From assembly GCF_014879975.1 (NCBI RefSeq), contig NZ_CP062501.1, positions 868,001 to 932,000 on the forward strand: 64,000 nt of DNA, written 5' to 3'. Shown here piece by piece: positions 18,818 to 28,069 of this stretch (position 1 is the stretch's first letter; every line of letters starts with the position of its first letter). The notes below the pieces were generated by a model that searched no databases, was not told where the DNA came from, and worked only from the letters and a program-made list of their open reading frames with translations. Source of the DNA: Vibrio bathopelagicus (GTDB lineage: Bacteria; Pseudomonadota; Gammaproteobacteria; Enterobacterales; Vibrionaceae). The translations under genes and the position numbers were made by a program.

Positions 18818-20974
18818 CTAACGGATGTTAATGTTCTTATCTCGACTTTCATACATTTCAGGAGTGGTGTGCAACCCTCCGGCGTAACCTGCAGCTTCTA
18901 GTGTTTCTCTTACCTCTCGAACATGCTCTGCCGTGACAGGTTCGTTTCGGTCTCCAAGATTTGAACGCACAAACGTGATTAACTCAGCCAGCCTTTGATC
19001 CGACAGTACATCTTCAAAACTTGCCATTGGCATGAAGTTACGGTCCTTGTCGAGATAGGTTGGTTGTAGGCCACGTACCGTTACCGCGATGGTGTTGAAT
19101 GGATCGCTGTGCATGATGATGCCGTTATTCAACAATGTTGGTGCGATTGGAGCTCGACCCTTACCATCATCACCATGGCATGCCCCACAGGTTTGCCGAT
19201 AAGTGATGTAGATTTCACTGCCATAGGCGGCTTCGTCAAACCCTTTAGGCTGTAACGGAACTGCGTCACTAGCAATGGTGTTGTTGATGTCTCCACTGAG
19301 TAGGTAATAAGACATCGACTCAATATCTTCACGCGTCATCAAACTCAGGCTATTTTTCACTACGTCTGCCATACCCGCGAAAGCAGTACCTTTATCCGAG
19401 TGACCTGTATGTAAGAAGTCGGTGAGTGTTTTCTCATCCCAACCATCGACATAGAGCTCATTGGCAGTGATATCAGGCGCGTTCCAACCATCGATCAAGT
19501 TACCTTGGAAAATACGCTCTGCTATCAAAGCTTGCGCGATGTTTCGTGGTGTATGGCACTCCGAGCAGTGACCAAGTCCCGCAACCCAATACTTGCCTTG
19601 TTGCCACTTATCGACATCCTTAACTTCACCTTTAAGCTCTTCTGGTACCTGATAATCAATAGGATCGGTGTCCATGAATACAATGTTCCAGCCAAGTAAG
19701 CCTAAGCGAATATTGGATGGAAATATCATGCTGTTGTCGTCATTGCGTCGTGGCACTGCGGCGATTGACTGCATGTATTCCCATAAATCGATCATGTCTT
19801 GGTCGGTGAGGTATTGATAAGAGGTGTAAGGCATAGCAGGGTAGAGGTACCCGTTCTTGCCTTTACCTGCAACTAATGCGGCTCGGAAGTCGTCGAAGTC
19901 GTAGGTTCCTATTCCTTCAGTCGTGTGTGGGGTAATGTTGGTTGAATACACGGTACCGAACGGGGTAACAAACGGTAGGCCGCCAGCGAAGGGTTCGCCA
20001 CCTTCTGAGCTATGACAAGCCACACAGTCACCGGCATACGCTAGGTATTCTCCACGCTCAACAGACGATGTTTTTAAACTCGCGAGCCTTTGTTGCTCCA
20101 CTTCACCAGCGTGTCGGATGTAAGCCCCAAGCGCAAGTATTTCGTTCTCCGTAAGCTGCTCATCAAACGCAGGCATTAGGTTGTTCAAGCCGTAATTGAT
20201 AGTGTGTTGAATCTCTTCAATACTGCCGCCGTGAAGCCAGATATCATCAGAAAGATCTGGGACCCCAATTGCAGGGTTAGCGACAGCACCATCGGCATGG
20301 CAAGACGAACAGTATTTGACGAACAAGGTTTTACCGAGCTCGACTTTAACCTCGGGCACATTGGTATGACGTTGGTTGAGAGACGCTAGATAGTAGGAAA
20401 CTTTCGCCACCTCATCTGGACGCATGATTTCACTCCAACCCGGCATAGCACCGTTCCGACCTTTGGCGATCGAATGAATAACAGCTTCATCACTTCCGCC
20501 ATAGAGCCACTCTTGGTCTATCAGGTTAGGAAAGTGCTTTTGTCCCTGAGCGTTATCTCGGTGACAGGCCGCACAGTGAGTTTGGAACAGGATTTTACCG
20601 CTGTTCACGATCTCTGGAACTGAAGCTACCCCGTCCAACGTGGTTTCACTGGTTTGAGAGAATTGTTCATTAAGGCTGGTGGTCGGCGAACTGAGTTTAT
20701 CGTCGCTTTGCTCCCAATCGACTAATCCTTTCCATTCTCCAAGCCCGGGGTAAAGCACTAAATAGCCCGCAGATAGCAGAAATGCTACTGCATAACTGAT
20801 AAAAAGTATTTTAGGTGGAGGCGCATCTTTCTCTTCAATACCATCAAAGGTGCCAATGGTGTGATCGTGATCGGCCTTGTGATTGCTACGCCAGTACTTA
20901 ACGACAACAGACACCATCAGAACAAAGAATATTAAGGTTAATAGTACCGCCCATAGATTCCAAAATGTGCTCAT
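18818..20974 (-). CDS. CcoP fused to a triheme AdhB-like cytochrome c (pentaheme)
   Basis: A 718-residue fusion. Residues 1-290 are a CcoP subunit of cbb3 oxidase: two membrane helices (about 7-26 and 56-74), then two heme c sites, CAACH (134-138) and CSSCH (222-226). Residues about 300-718 match the triheme cytochrome subunit of membrane alcohol, aldehyde and gluconate dehydrogenases, with CVACH (317-321), CSECH (470-474) and CGACH (596-600). The intervening text FAGGLPFVTPFGTVYSTNITP is characteristic of AdhB. Normal CcoP is about 300 residues with two hemes. The start overlaps the ccoO stop by 4 bases. The extra domain probably brings electrons from a periplasmic dehydrogenase directly to the oxidase. 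No such dehydrogenase is encoded next to it. Confidence 0.92.
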   Translation of the reverse strand: MSTFWNLWAVLLTLIFFVLMVSVVVKYWRSNHKADHDHTIGTFDGIEEKDAPPPKILFISYAVAFLLSAGYLVLYPGLGEWKGLVDWEQSDDKLSSPTTSLNEQFSQTSETTLDGVASVPEIVNSGKILFQTHCAACHRDNAQGQKHFPNLIDQEWLYGGSDEAVIHSIAKGRNGAMPGWSEIMRPDEVAKVSYYLASLNQRHTNVPEVKVELGKTLFVKYCSSCHADGAVANPAIGVPDLSDDIWLHGGSIEEIQHTINYGLNNLMPAFDEQLTENEILALGAYIRHAGEVEQQRLASLKTSSVERGEYLAYAGDCVACHSSEGGEPFAGGLPFVTPFGTVYSTNITPHTTEGIGTYDFDDFRAALVAGKGKNGYLYPAMPYTSYQYLTDQDMIDLWEYMQSIAAVPRRNDDNSMIFPSNIRLGLLGWNIVFMDTDPIDYQVPEELKGEVKDVDKWQQGKYWVAGLGHCSECHTPRNIAQALIAERIFQGNLIDGWNAPDITANELYVDGWDEKTLTDFLHTGHSDKGTAFAGMADVVKNSLSLMTREDIESMSYYLLSGDINNTIASDAVPLQPKGFDEAAYGSEIYITYRQTCGACHGDDGKGRAPIAPTLLNNGIIMHSDPFNTIAVTVRGLQPTYLDKDRNFMPMASFEDVLSDQRLAELITFVRSNLGDRNEPVTAEHVREVRETLEAAGYAGGLHTTPEMYESRDKNINIR

Positions 20975-21585
20975 TGTGATACCTCCTGTGACGTATCTTT
21001 ACCAAGGCTTTGTAAATAGCGAATCAGAGCCTCACCTTTGGTTTTGCCTCTTACTTGCAATCTAGCGTCGCCAATTTCTTGATCGCTATAAGGCACGCCT
21101 AAGGTACGTAAAACTTCCATTTTGGCGCTGATGTCATCGCCTGTAAGAGTTTGCTCAAACAGCCACGGATAAGAGGGCATAATAGAGGTAGGTACGACTT
21201 TTCGAGGATCAATTAGGTGGATAACATGCCACTGGTCAGAATACTTTCTACCTAAGTTAGTGAGGTCTGGCCCTGTACGTTTGGAACCCCACAAGTTAGG
21301 AAACTCGTAGATATCGTCCGCTTCCTTATTCGGGCGTCCATTACGTTTCACTTCTGGTTCTAAAGGGCGAACCATTTGCGTGTGGCACACATGGCAGCCT
21401 TCGCTGATGTATATGTCTCGCCCTGCCAACTCAATAGGAGTGAGTGGCATCGCTAAACTGTTTTTGGCAATATCATCTCCACGGACAATGCTTGGCACTA
21501 CCCATACCAACAAAGAGAAGGAGGCGACGACAACGGTGGTCAAAATTAAAATGACGATAGAATGTGTAAAGTCTTTACTCATCAT
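20971..21585 (-). CDS. ccoO: cbb3-type cytochrome c oxidase subunit II (CcoO)
   Basis: This is the monoheme membrane-anchored cytochrome c subunit of cbb3 oxidase. The 204 residues comprise one N-terminal membrane helix (about 9-30), then GCHVCHTQMVRPL carrying the single CxxCH, then NLWGSKRTGPDLTNLGRKYSDQWHVIHLIDPR, which is diagnostic of CcoO. MPSYPWLF supplies the likely axial methionine. It overlaps ccoN and the fused ccoP by 4 bases at each end, so all three are translationally coupled. No ccoQ lies between it and ccoP, unlike the usual ccoNOQP order. Confidence 0.95.
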   Translation of the reverse strand: MMSKDFTHSIVILILTTVVVASFSLLVWVVPSIVRGDDIAKNSLAMPLTPIELAGRDIYISEGCHVCHTQMVRPLEPEVKRNGRPNKEADDIYEFPNLWGSKRTGPDLTNLGRKYSDQWHVIHLIDPRKVVPTSIMPSYPWLFEQTLTGDDISAKMEVLRTLGVPYSDQEIGDARLQVRGKTKGEALIRYLQSLGKDTSQEVSQ

Positions 21586-23009
21586 TTAAGCCCCTCATTA
21601 GCGGTGTGTTTAGCGTCATGTACTACTGGCATACGAACCGTTTTGTACAAATTGAATGCCATTAAGAACAATCCAAGTACAAACAGCGCACCACCAAAGA
21701 ATCGTAAGAACAACCAAGGTGCTTTAAAGTTCATAGCCTCTACAAAACTGTAAATCAGTTCGCCATTTTCATTTTGAGCGAGCCACATATAACCCTCACC
21801 GATGCCTGCAACCCAAAGTGCTATCGCATAAAGAGCGACACCAGCATGAGCGAGCCAGAAGTGCCATTTGATCAGTCGTCGTGACCAAAGGTCAGTTTGG
21901 CCCCATAGGCGTGGAATGAAATAGTAAAAAACCGCAATCCCTGACATTCCAACCCATCCGAGAGCTGCAGAATGTACGTGACCGATGATCCATTCGGTGT
22001 TGTGTGCCACCATGTTGAACCAGCGAATAGCAAGTAGTGGGCCTTCGAATGTCGCCAAGCAGTAGTAAAGAATCGCTGAGAAAAAGAATAAAAGAATGTA
22101 GTCGGACTTCAGCTTTTCTTTGTTTTGAAGCAGGGTCATTGCGCTATTAAACGCACCTGCCCATGAAGGGAGCCACAGGATCAATGACATCACGATTCCG
22201 ATGTTCTGAATCCAGATAGGAACCGAAGAGTAAACTAAATGGTGCGTTCCAGCCCAAGTGTAAAAACCGACTAAGCCCCAGAAATGGATCACAGACAAAC
22301 GATACGAATAGATAGGTCGATCCGCGGCTTTAGGTATGAAGTAGTAATTCATGCCAATCACACCGGCGGTCAGTAAGAAACCAACGGCATTATGTCCCCA
22401 CCACCACTGAACAATCGCATCTTGAGCCCCTGCAAATACAGAGTAGGACTTCATAGCCGATACTGGCATCGCTAGATTATTCACAATGAAAATCATGGCA
22501 ACGACGATAATGAATGCCGCGAAGAACCAGTTAGCCACGAAGATATGGCTCACTTTTCGCTTGGCAAGGGTGCCAAAGAACAACACCGCATAGAGCACCC
22601 AAACCAACACAATCATTAAGTCGATGGGCCATTCAAGTTCCGCATACTCTTTTGAGCTAGTGTGACCCGCGGGTAAGGAGACGACCGCAAGCAACAGAAT
22701 GAATTGCCACCCCCAAAAGACCATCCATGACAAACTTTTGTTGAACAGACCACAATGGCCAGTTCGTTGGGCAATGTACAAAGACGTCCCCATCAAAATA
22801 TTCACGACGAAGCCGTAAATAACTCCTGATGTATGTAGCGGGCGCAGTCGTCCAAATTGGAAGTATTGGGAATCAAAGTTTAAGACTGGCCAATATAATT
22901 GTGCGGCGAGAATCACACCGATGATCATACCTACAATCGCCCACACTAAGGATGCGACGATGAAGTATTTCACGACCTTAATGCTGTACTGCGTTGTCAC
23001 TTGTTCCAT
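21582..23009 (-). CDS. ccoN: cbb3-type cytochrome c oxidase subunit I (CcoN)
   Basis: This is the catalytic heme-copper subunit that reduces oxygen in the inner membrane. It has 475 residues and about 12 membrane helices. Metal-site histidines are visible in RPLHTSGVIYGF, WWWGHNAVGF (the CuB histidine region), TWAGTHHLVYSS (the CuB pair) and WIIGHVHSAALGW (heme ligands). It starts at the ATG following AAGGAG by 7 bases. cbb3 oxidases have high oxygen affinity and are used at low oxygen. The upstream cytochrome c gene ends 15 bases before it and is probably in the same transcript. Confidence 0.96.
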   Translation of the reverse strand: MEQVTTQYSIKVVKYFIVASLVWAIVGMIIGVILAAQLYWPVLNFDSQYFQFGRLRPLHTSGVIYGFVVNILMGTSLYIAQRTGHCGLFNKSLSWMVFWGWQFILLLAVVSLPAGHTSSKEYAELEWPIDLMIVLVWVLYAVLFFGTLAKRKVSHIFVANWFFAAFIIVVAMIFIVNNLAMPVSAMKSYSVFAGAQDAIVQWWWGHNAVGFLLTAGVIGMNYYFIPKAADRPIYSYRLSVIHFWGLVGFYTWAGTHHLVYSSVPIWIQNIGIVMSLILWLPSWAGAFNSAMTLLQNKEKLKSDYILLFFFSAILYYCLATFEGPLLAIRWFNMVAHNTEWIIGHVHSAALGWVGMSGIAVFYYFIPRLWGQTDLWSRRLIKWHFWLAHAGVALYAIALWVAGIGEGYMWLAQNENGELIYSFVEAMNFKAPWLFLRFFGGALFVLGLFLMAFNLYKTVRMPVVHDAKHTANEGLK

Positions 23010-23024
23010 AACAAGGCTCCTTGC

Positions 23025-23420
23025 CTACAGTTTTGAATTGCTGTCTGTTTTTGAGTCGCTAACTGAACTTGATTCCTTGCCGAGCATTGAATAGAAATAG
23101 GAGATATCGCGGATGTCTTGGTCTGAGAGCGTATCGGCTTGTTGCTGCATGAGGATCGCTAAACCACTGGTTCTCTCCCTTGTCTGATAATCTTTTAAAG
23201 AAGAGATGAGATAACCCACCTTTTGACCGCGAAGGTTAGGGTAGGGATCTTGCGTTGAGATGCCATCAACGCCATGACAAGTCATACACACCTTGGCTTT
23301 TTGTTTTCCTAACTCGAACTGCTCGTCGCTTGATTCTGCATAAACTGGATTCATGACAGCCGTCATTAGCAGAATGGAAAGTGCGGTTATGGGGTTAAAC
23401 TTTTGCTTATTTAATCTCAT
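23025..23420 (-). CDS. Periplasmic monoheme cytochrome c
   Basis: A small class I cytochrome c of 131 residues with a signal peptide (about 1-28, ending VYA) and one heme site, KVCMTCHG. The following PYPNLRGQKVGYLISSLKDYQ and a C-terminal helix are typical of the c553/c4-half group. The likely axial methionine is in AILMQQQ. It is the first gene of the oxidase operon and could be the diffusible electron donor to the oxidase. The tail after residue 115 is Ser/Lys/Asp-rich and probably flexible. Confidence 0.9.
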   Translation of the reverse strand: MRLNKQKFNPITALSILLMTAVMNPVYAESSDEQFELGKQKAKVCMTCHGVDGISTQDPYPNLRGQKVGYLISSLKDYQTRERTSGLAILMQQQADTLSDQDIRDISYFYSMLGKESSSVSDSKTDSNSKL

Positions 23421-23776
23421 TACTGATTCCCTTATTGAAGAAAAGAGCGAGTGCTTGATGATCCTCAGAAAACACTCACCTTGGTGTAAAGGTTATGCAT
23501 GCATAAGCGTTCTCGCTACTCAGTTACTCATTTTTATTGTCAATTTTATCGGTCGCTACGTATTCATCACGGTAATTGGATTACTTGTTAGCCATAAAAA
23601 AGTCGTTTTTATTTAAATTGAGCGACGCCAATAGCGCGGTAAACCGAGGATTGTGGGATTTCATGGAATATAGAAAAAACGTGGAAGGTGGACTGAAATT
23701 AGCGAGTGACTTACACCAATTAAATGACGAATATGAGCTAGACTCAGATAAGTGACCTTTTAAAATGGAGTTTAAA
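23421..23776. other. Divergent region between the oxidase operon and the SUOX-like gene
   Basis: These 356 bases should hold both divergent promoters. No canonical FNR site was found; TTGAT at 23455 lacks a matching second half. A possible small gene lies at 23585-23755. Confidence 0.5.
23585..23755 (+). CDS. Possible small protein, 56 aa
   Basis: An open frame from TTG 23585 to TGA 23755 encodes a soluble, charged peptide (LSDANSAVNRGLWDFMEYRKN, then NDEYELDSDK). Only a weak GGAT precedes the TTG, and an internal ATG at 23663 would give 30 residues. The composition looks protein-like, and the gene would end 21 bases before the SUOX-like start, suggesting co-transcription. The family is unrecognised. 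It is uncertain whether this is expressed. Confidence 0.35.
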   Translation: MLAIKKSFLFKLSDANSAVNRGLWDFMEYRKNVEGGLKLASDLHQLNDEYELDSDK

Positions 23777-24232
23777 ATGCGAACTGCACTTCTGTTTATA
23801 CTTTCATTGTGTTCATTTTCTATTTTCGCGACATCGGAACTCACCGTATTCGACCACTTAGGGCAAGAACATCAATTAAGCAGAGAACAATTGTTACAGC
23901 TCCCTCAAAAAGAAATTACCACGTCGTTACCTTGGGTTGATGGAGAGTTGGTTTATAGTGGTGTGACTTTACAAACCGTGCTTGAAACAATGGATTTACC
24001 CATTTCATCACAAGTAACTTTTGTGGCTTTGAATGACTACAAGATCGCTGTTCCTAAAGAAGACTTTGAGGATTATCAGCCGATCATTGCGATAAAACAA
24101 AATGGCCAGTTTATGTCGGTTAGGGACAAAGGACCGTATTGGTTGATCTACCCGCTTTCTTCGACTCCAGACATTGATAACACAGACTTCCATGCCAAGA
24201 TGATTTGGCAGATACGCGATATTCATTTGTAA
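23777..24232 (+). CDS. Periplasmic SUOX-fold (oxidoreductase molybdopterin-binding-like) protein
   Basis: A 151-residue protein with a clear signal peptide (about 1-20, MRTALLFILSLCSFSIFA). The ATG at 23777 has GGAG 6 bases upstream, and the in-frame ATG at 23765 overlaps that site. The mature part, with LPWVDGELVYSGVTLQTVLE, FVALNDYKIAVPKEDF and GPYWLIYPLSS, resembles the small stand-alone sulfite-oxidase-fold domain. The cofactor-ligating cysteine of true sulfite oxidases is absent, so a binding or sensing role is more likely than catalysis. It is followed 9 bases later by a membrane GGDEF-like protein, its probable signalling partner. Confidence 0.8.
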   Translation: MRTALLFILSLCSFSIFATSELTVFDHLGQEHQLSREQLLQLPQKEITTSLPWVDGELVYSGVTLQTVLETMDLPISSQVTFVALNDYKIAVPKEDFEDYQPIIAIKQNGQFMSVRDKGPYWLIYPLSSTPDIDNTDFHAKMIWQIRDIHL

Positions 24233-24241
24233 GGGTTTACT

Positions 24242-25267
24242 ATGAAAAAGCTGCTGTCATTGACTGCTGTTAAAATCGCTGTGTTATCTCTGGCAGCAGT
24301 GGTACTGACCGTTAATATCTACAGTGTTACTCGCATTAACGATATCAATAAGAGTTTTTCGAATAGACAAAATGAAGCAACTTGGTTCGTCTTTCAATTG
24401 GTAAAAGAATATGCCAACTTCTTAATGGTAAGCCGTTCTGAAACCATTGATTATGATGAGTTGTGGCTAGCATACGATATTACTTGGAGTCGTTTTGATA
24501 TATTGATTAATAGCAACGAGTCTTCCAATTTCATTAAATCTGCTAACTTTAAGCCTTATTTTACCGCCGAGTTTGAGAAGTTTAAGAGCTTGGAATCCTC
24601 CATTAAACTAGTTAGCCAAGGGGTCCTACCTAAAGAATCTTTGCAGAAGAAAGTCGATATTTGTTATCACACACTTGTAGATTTTATTAACGAAAAATTT
24701 CGCTTACAAAGCCCTGTTATTGAAGAGAACACGTCCATAGTAGGCAAATTTGTCGTTGTTCACCAAGTCAGCAGTGCCTTTCTCGTCTTTATTTTGTTGA
24801 TCACGGGTACCATTTTCTATCTCGACTTTTCTATCAAACGAAAACTCCATTCGACCGACTTTATTACAGGCTTTCGTAACAGAGTCTCGCTAATGAAATT
24901 TGTCAAAAATAGCTATCCAACAAACAGTAACTTCGACCTCTACTTTGTACGAATTAGAAACCTCAATGAGATTAACCAAAAATATGGGCTTGAATATGGA
25001 GACCTCGTGGTGAGTTCCGCTGCGAAGTCTCTGACCGACAAGATTCCTGAAAGCACAATTTCATTCCGTAGTAGCGGAAGTCAGTTTTTATTTTTTATTC
25101 CTGACCATCTATACGCGAGTGACGAAATTCAAGAGAGATTTAACGATGTACTCAGTGATTACATCTCGGCGGGTAACCTAGAGCTGATGATTGACGCCGT
25201 AGTTAGACATAAAAAAAACATCAGTTCTAAAGACATGATGGAGTTACTCACATCCATGCAAGGCTAA
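24242..25267 (+). CDS. Membrane protein with a degenerate GGDEF domain
   Basis: The 341 residues form a membrane helix (about 8-28), a periplasmic helical domain (about 30-170), a second membrane helix (about 175-197) and a C-terminal GGDEF-fold domain (about 203-340). The signature GG[DE]EF is replaced by SGSQF (278-282), so diguanylate cyclase activity is not expected. The TGFRNRVSLMKF and YGLEYGDLVV segments keep the fold. It probably acts as a receptor or scaffold in c-di-GMP signalling, controlled by the SUOX-like protein encoded 9 bases upstream. The pairing is inferred from gene order and topology. Confidence 0.8.
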   Translation: MKKLLSLTAVKIAVLSLAAVVLTVNIYSVTRINDINKSFSNRQNEATWFVFQLVKEYANFLMVSRSETIDYDELWLAYDITWSRFDILINSNESSNFIKSANFKPYFTAEFEKFKSLESSIKLVSQGVLPKESLQKKVDICYHTLVDFINEKFRLQSPVIEENTSIVGKFVVVHQVSSAFLVFILLITGTIFYLDFSIKRKLHSTDFITGFRNRVSLMKFVKNSYPTNSNFDLYFVRIRNLNEINQKYGLEYGDLVVSSAAKSLTDKIPESTISFRSSGSQFLFFIPDHLYASDEIQERFNDVLSDYISAGNLELMIDAVVRHKKNISSKDMMELLTSMQG

Positions 25268-25636
25268 GCTTTTTAAAAGGCTCCTCTTACGTTCGTTTTT
25301 CTAATCCATTGTCCCTTAGTCTGTCCTACCTATATCTCTCTATATTCGGTGTTGGCATTGCAACGCTAGTAGCCTCCGCTGAACTAATGAACTAATAGAG
25401 AATGGACTCGGATAAGGCTTAGTTTGTTTAGTCGCTTTTTCTTATAGGAGTAGGAGCTTTTTGGCTTATCGGAGTATATTGCGTGAATAGTTTGTGGTTA
25501 AGCGCAGATAATGATTGAGCATCACTTAGTATGTAAAGAAGAAGGGTTCTTGTCGCTGTGATGAAGTTGTCGTGGTTATTAAGATGCCTAAGCGACCATG
25601 GTCATCAGTCACTGTGATTTCCAAGTAACATAGCTA
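25268..25636. other. Convergent intergenic region
   Basis: This 369-base gap lies between two convergent signalling genes. No open frame of note, no strong terminator hairpin and no repeat was seen. Confidence 0.5.
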
Positions 25637-28066
25637 TTATTTCTGATTGAGTGCCACAATCTTTTCGTCAGAGCTTGGTTCTAAAGTTGTTTGTTGGTCT
25701 AGAATGGCTCGAGGGTTATGGTCACGGACAAATTCAATGAACTCAATATAAGTTAATGGTGAGCTAAAGAAGTATCCTTGTATTAGGTCACAGTTGGCTC
25801 TTCGTAGGTGATGATATTGCTCGATCGACTCGACGCCTTCCCCAACAACAAAGGTGTCACAAGAGTGCCCTAAGTTAACCATCGATTCGACCATCTTACG
25901 GTCAGCCTTGTCCTTGGCGATATTATCTATAAAGCTCTTATCAATTTTAAGTTCATCAACAGGGTAGTGAAGTAGTTGGTTGAACGCGGTATAACCCGTG
26001 CCGAAATCGTCGAGGGAAACTTTTAGTCCTAAATTTCGGATACTCTCTATGGTTTGTACGGTCAGTTTCGTGCTTTTAACGTAACTGGTTTCGGTTATTT
26101 CTATGATGATGTTTTCGGGAGGCACTTGATAACGCTCAATCACTTTGCGAATGTTGTCGGCAAAATTACGATTGTAGAGCTCCATAGCTGATATATTGAT
26201 GGATAAGGTGCCTTTGTAGTTGTGAATTTCTGAGAGCTCTTTGTAGCTCTTGATTGCGGTGCTAATAACCCACATATCGAGTTTGGAGATCAAGTTGCTT
26301 TTCTCTGCGACTGGAATGAACTCATCTGGCCCTGCTTTAATATCAAACAGTGCAGGGCAGCGAATGAGACATTCAGCACCGTCAATATGGAGTGTTTGAG
26401 CATTGAAAATGGGCATAAAGCGAAGCTCAAAGTTGTCGCTCTCACAACATTCCAAAAGCCTTTTCTCAATAATATCGTGCCTTTCCAGCGTATGGAGCAG
26501 CTCTTCGCCGTAAACAATACGGCTCTCGCCATCACTGTGCGCTTTTGCGCTGATTAGCATTTCATCAATGCATCTGTGCCATATTTCTTCAAATTTCGGC
26601 GTGTCGACCTGCAGTACGCCAGTGGCAATCGAAAGTCTAAAACCATAATAATCCAGGAATGTTGTACCCGTTAGAGTGTTATTGATGTTCTCTATTTCTT
26701 CGTTTATCGATTGGTGTTCATTCATTTCCAATATGGCAATGAACTGGTTCCCGCCCAATCTTGCGAGTGAGTAATCGCTGCAACTGAACCCGAAAGCAGA
26801 CTGTTGATTTTGCAGCGTTTCTTTAAGCGATTTAGCTAGGCTTATCAGTACATTATCACCCACCTTTGCGCCATATAGGTCGTTGATTTTTCGAAAGTCG
26901 ATGATATCCCAGCACACCAAATAACAGCGGGGCTTCATTGAGCTTTTAATGCGAACATCGAGGTGACGTATGAATGAACGTCGATTAGCAAGTTTGGTGA
27001 GTTGGTCAAACTCGGCTTCAAATTTCAATTCTGTCAGTGAGTCTATATAGGCGTTCTTTAAGCCATCAATTTCACTTTGCCCCGACGATCGTTTGAAGTA
27101 TCTAAGTTTAAGTCCACCAATGGAGATTTCATTCAGCAGGTTTCTGAGGGGGCTGACCAATTGATAACGCACGACCAAGTGAACGATAAACATGATAGTA
27201 AATAGAGTGGCGAGGCTTCCAAGCATGGTTTGTTGAGCGATAACTGCTTTTTCTTGGTCGAACTTTTGTTCACGAATATCAACTTGGGCGAGGAAGTGTC
27301 GGCTTGTCATTTTTACATTGATGCTGTCTTCATTTTGTTCAAAAGACTGAATAACGAACTGAGTATTTTCAAGGTTCTCTTTATTTGATGAGGGCTCGAT
27401 CATAAGTTGCATGTTGTCGTCGCCGTTATACTGAGTCATCAAGCTAGACAGTTGTTTCATTGGACCATCTGCAATCAAAATGTAGCGATCTAAACTGTTT
27501 TTGGCTCGCTTATCTTGCGGGAGCAAATATGGGTCTATCGCAGCGACATAGGCATACCTGAGGCCTCCACTAACCGAAATGTAAGAAAAGCCGTCTTGAG
27601 TTAGCTCATCTTTGTTCATTAAAGACGCGTATATGTCGAAGACTCGTTCGTAAATGGTGTCGGGGATTTTTAATCCCTCGAATGGGTCCGCTCTCAAGGT
27701 TGAGAGTGTCAGATTGAACTTGGGATCGATGATGTAGATGTTACGTTGACCAAATTGATTAACATGGTTTTGGTTTAAAACTCGGAGTACGCGTTTCTCT
27801 AACAGGGACAAAGTGATGTAGTCGCTAGGCGTTTGAATGTAGCGCAAGAACTGCAATGATGCCCCAATATCTTTGACCAATAATGACAAGCCTAGCTGTT
27901 CATATTCAGCGGCGACCAAAGCGGTATTTACATCAGATTGCACCTCATCCAAATACATGTGTTTGGCGTGGTTAGATGCAAAGTTGTAGGTAACGATTCC
28001 CGCAATTGTGAGTACAAACATTAGGGTCGGAACTAATACAAAATACAGCTTCTTTAATATCGGCAT
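25637..28066 (-). CDS. MbaA-like transmembrane GGDEF-EAL protein
   Basis: An inner-membrane c-di-GMP enzyme of 809 residues: membrane helix (about 8-28), periplasmic domain (about 30-275), second helix (about 280-300), linker, GGDEF domain (about 345-515) and EAL domain (about 535-785). The cyclase signature reads GGNQF (438-442), so synthesis is unlikely. The EAL domain has ECLIR (565-569), DDFGTGYTAFNQL and KIDKSFI, so phosphodiesterase activity is plausible. Cys in place of Ala in the EAL motif is unusual but spares the metal-binding Glu. Gene order with an upstream PotD-like protein matches nspS-mbaA of V. cholerae, in which polyamines set biofilm behaviour. Whether it is the orthologue or a paralogue cannot be decided here. 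Confidence 0.85.
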   Translation of the reverse strand: MPILKKLYFVLVPTLMFVLTIAGIVTYNFASNHAKHMYLDEVQSDVNTALVAAEYEQLGLSLLVKDIGASLQFLRYIQTPSDYITLSLLEKRVLRVLNQNHVNQFGQRNIYIIDPKFNLTLSTLRADPFEGLKIPDTIYERVFDIYASLMNKDELTQDGFSYISVSGGLRYAYVAAIDPYLLPQDKRAKNSLDRYILIADGPMKQLSSLMTQYNGDDNMQLMIEPSSNKENLENTQFVIQSFEQNEDSINVKMTSRHFLAQVDIREQKFDQEKAVIAQQTMLGSLATLFTIMFIVHLVVRYQLVSPLRNLLNEISIGGLKLRYFKRSSGQSEIDGLKNAYIDSLTELKFEAEFDQLTKLANRRSFIRHLDVRIKSSMKPRCYLVCWDIIDFRKINDLYGAKVGDNVLISLAKSLKETLQNQQSAFGFSCSDYSLARLGGNQFIAILEMNEHQSINEEIENINNTLTGTTFLDYYGFRLSIATGVLQVDTPKFEEIWHRCIDEMLISAKAHSDGESRIVYGEELLHTLERHDIIEKRLLECCESDNFELRFMPIFNAQTLHIDGAECLIRCPALFDIKAGPDEFIPVAEKSNLISKLDMWVISTAIKSYKELSEIHNYKGTLSINISAMELYNRNFADNIRKVIERYQVPPENIIIEITETSYVKSTKLTVQTIESIRNLGLKVSLDDFGTGYTAFNQLLHYPVDELKIDKSFIDNIAKDKADRKMVESMVNLGHSCDTFVVGEGVESIEQYHHLRRANCDLIQGYFFSSPLTYIEFIEFVRDHNPRAILDQQTTLEPSSDEKIVALNQK

Positions 28067-28069
28067 TGA

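Noticed and set aside
23455..23468. A possible FNR site (TTGAT) upstream of the oxidase operon
   Set aside because: The second half reads CTCAG instead of ATCAA, and it lies only 35 bases from the start codon.
23581..23844. An 87-codon leftward open frame
   Set aside because: It overlaps the signal-peptide coding region of the SUOX-like gene on the opposite strand and has low-complexity, non-protein-like composition.
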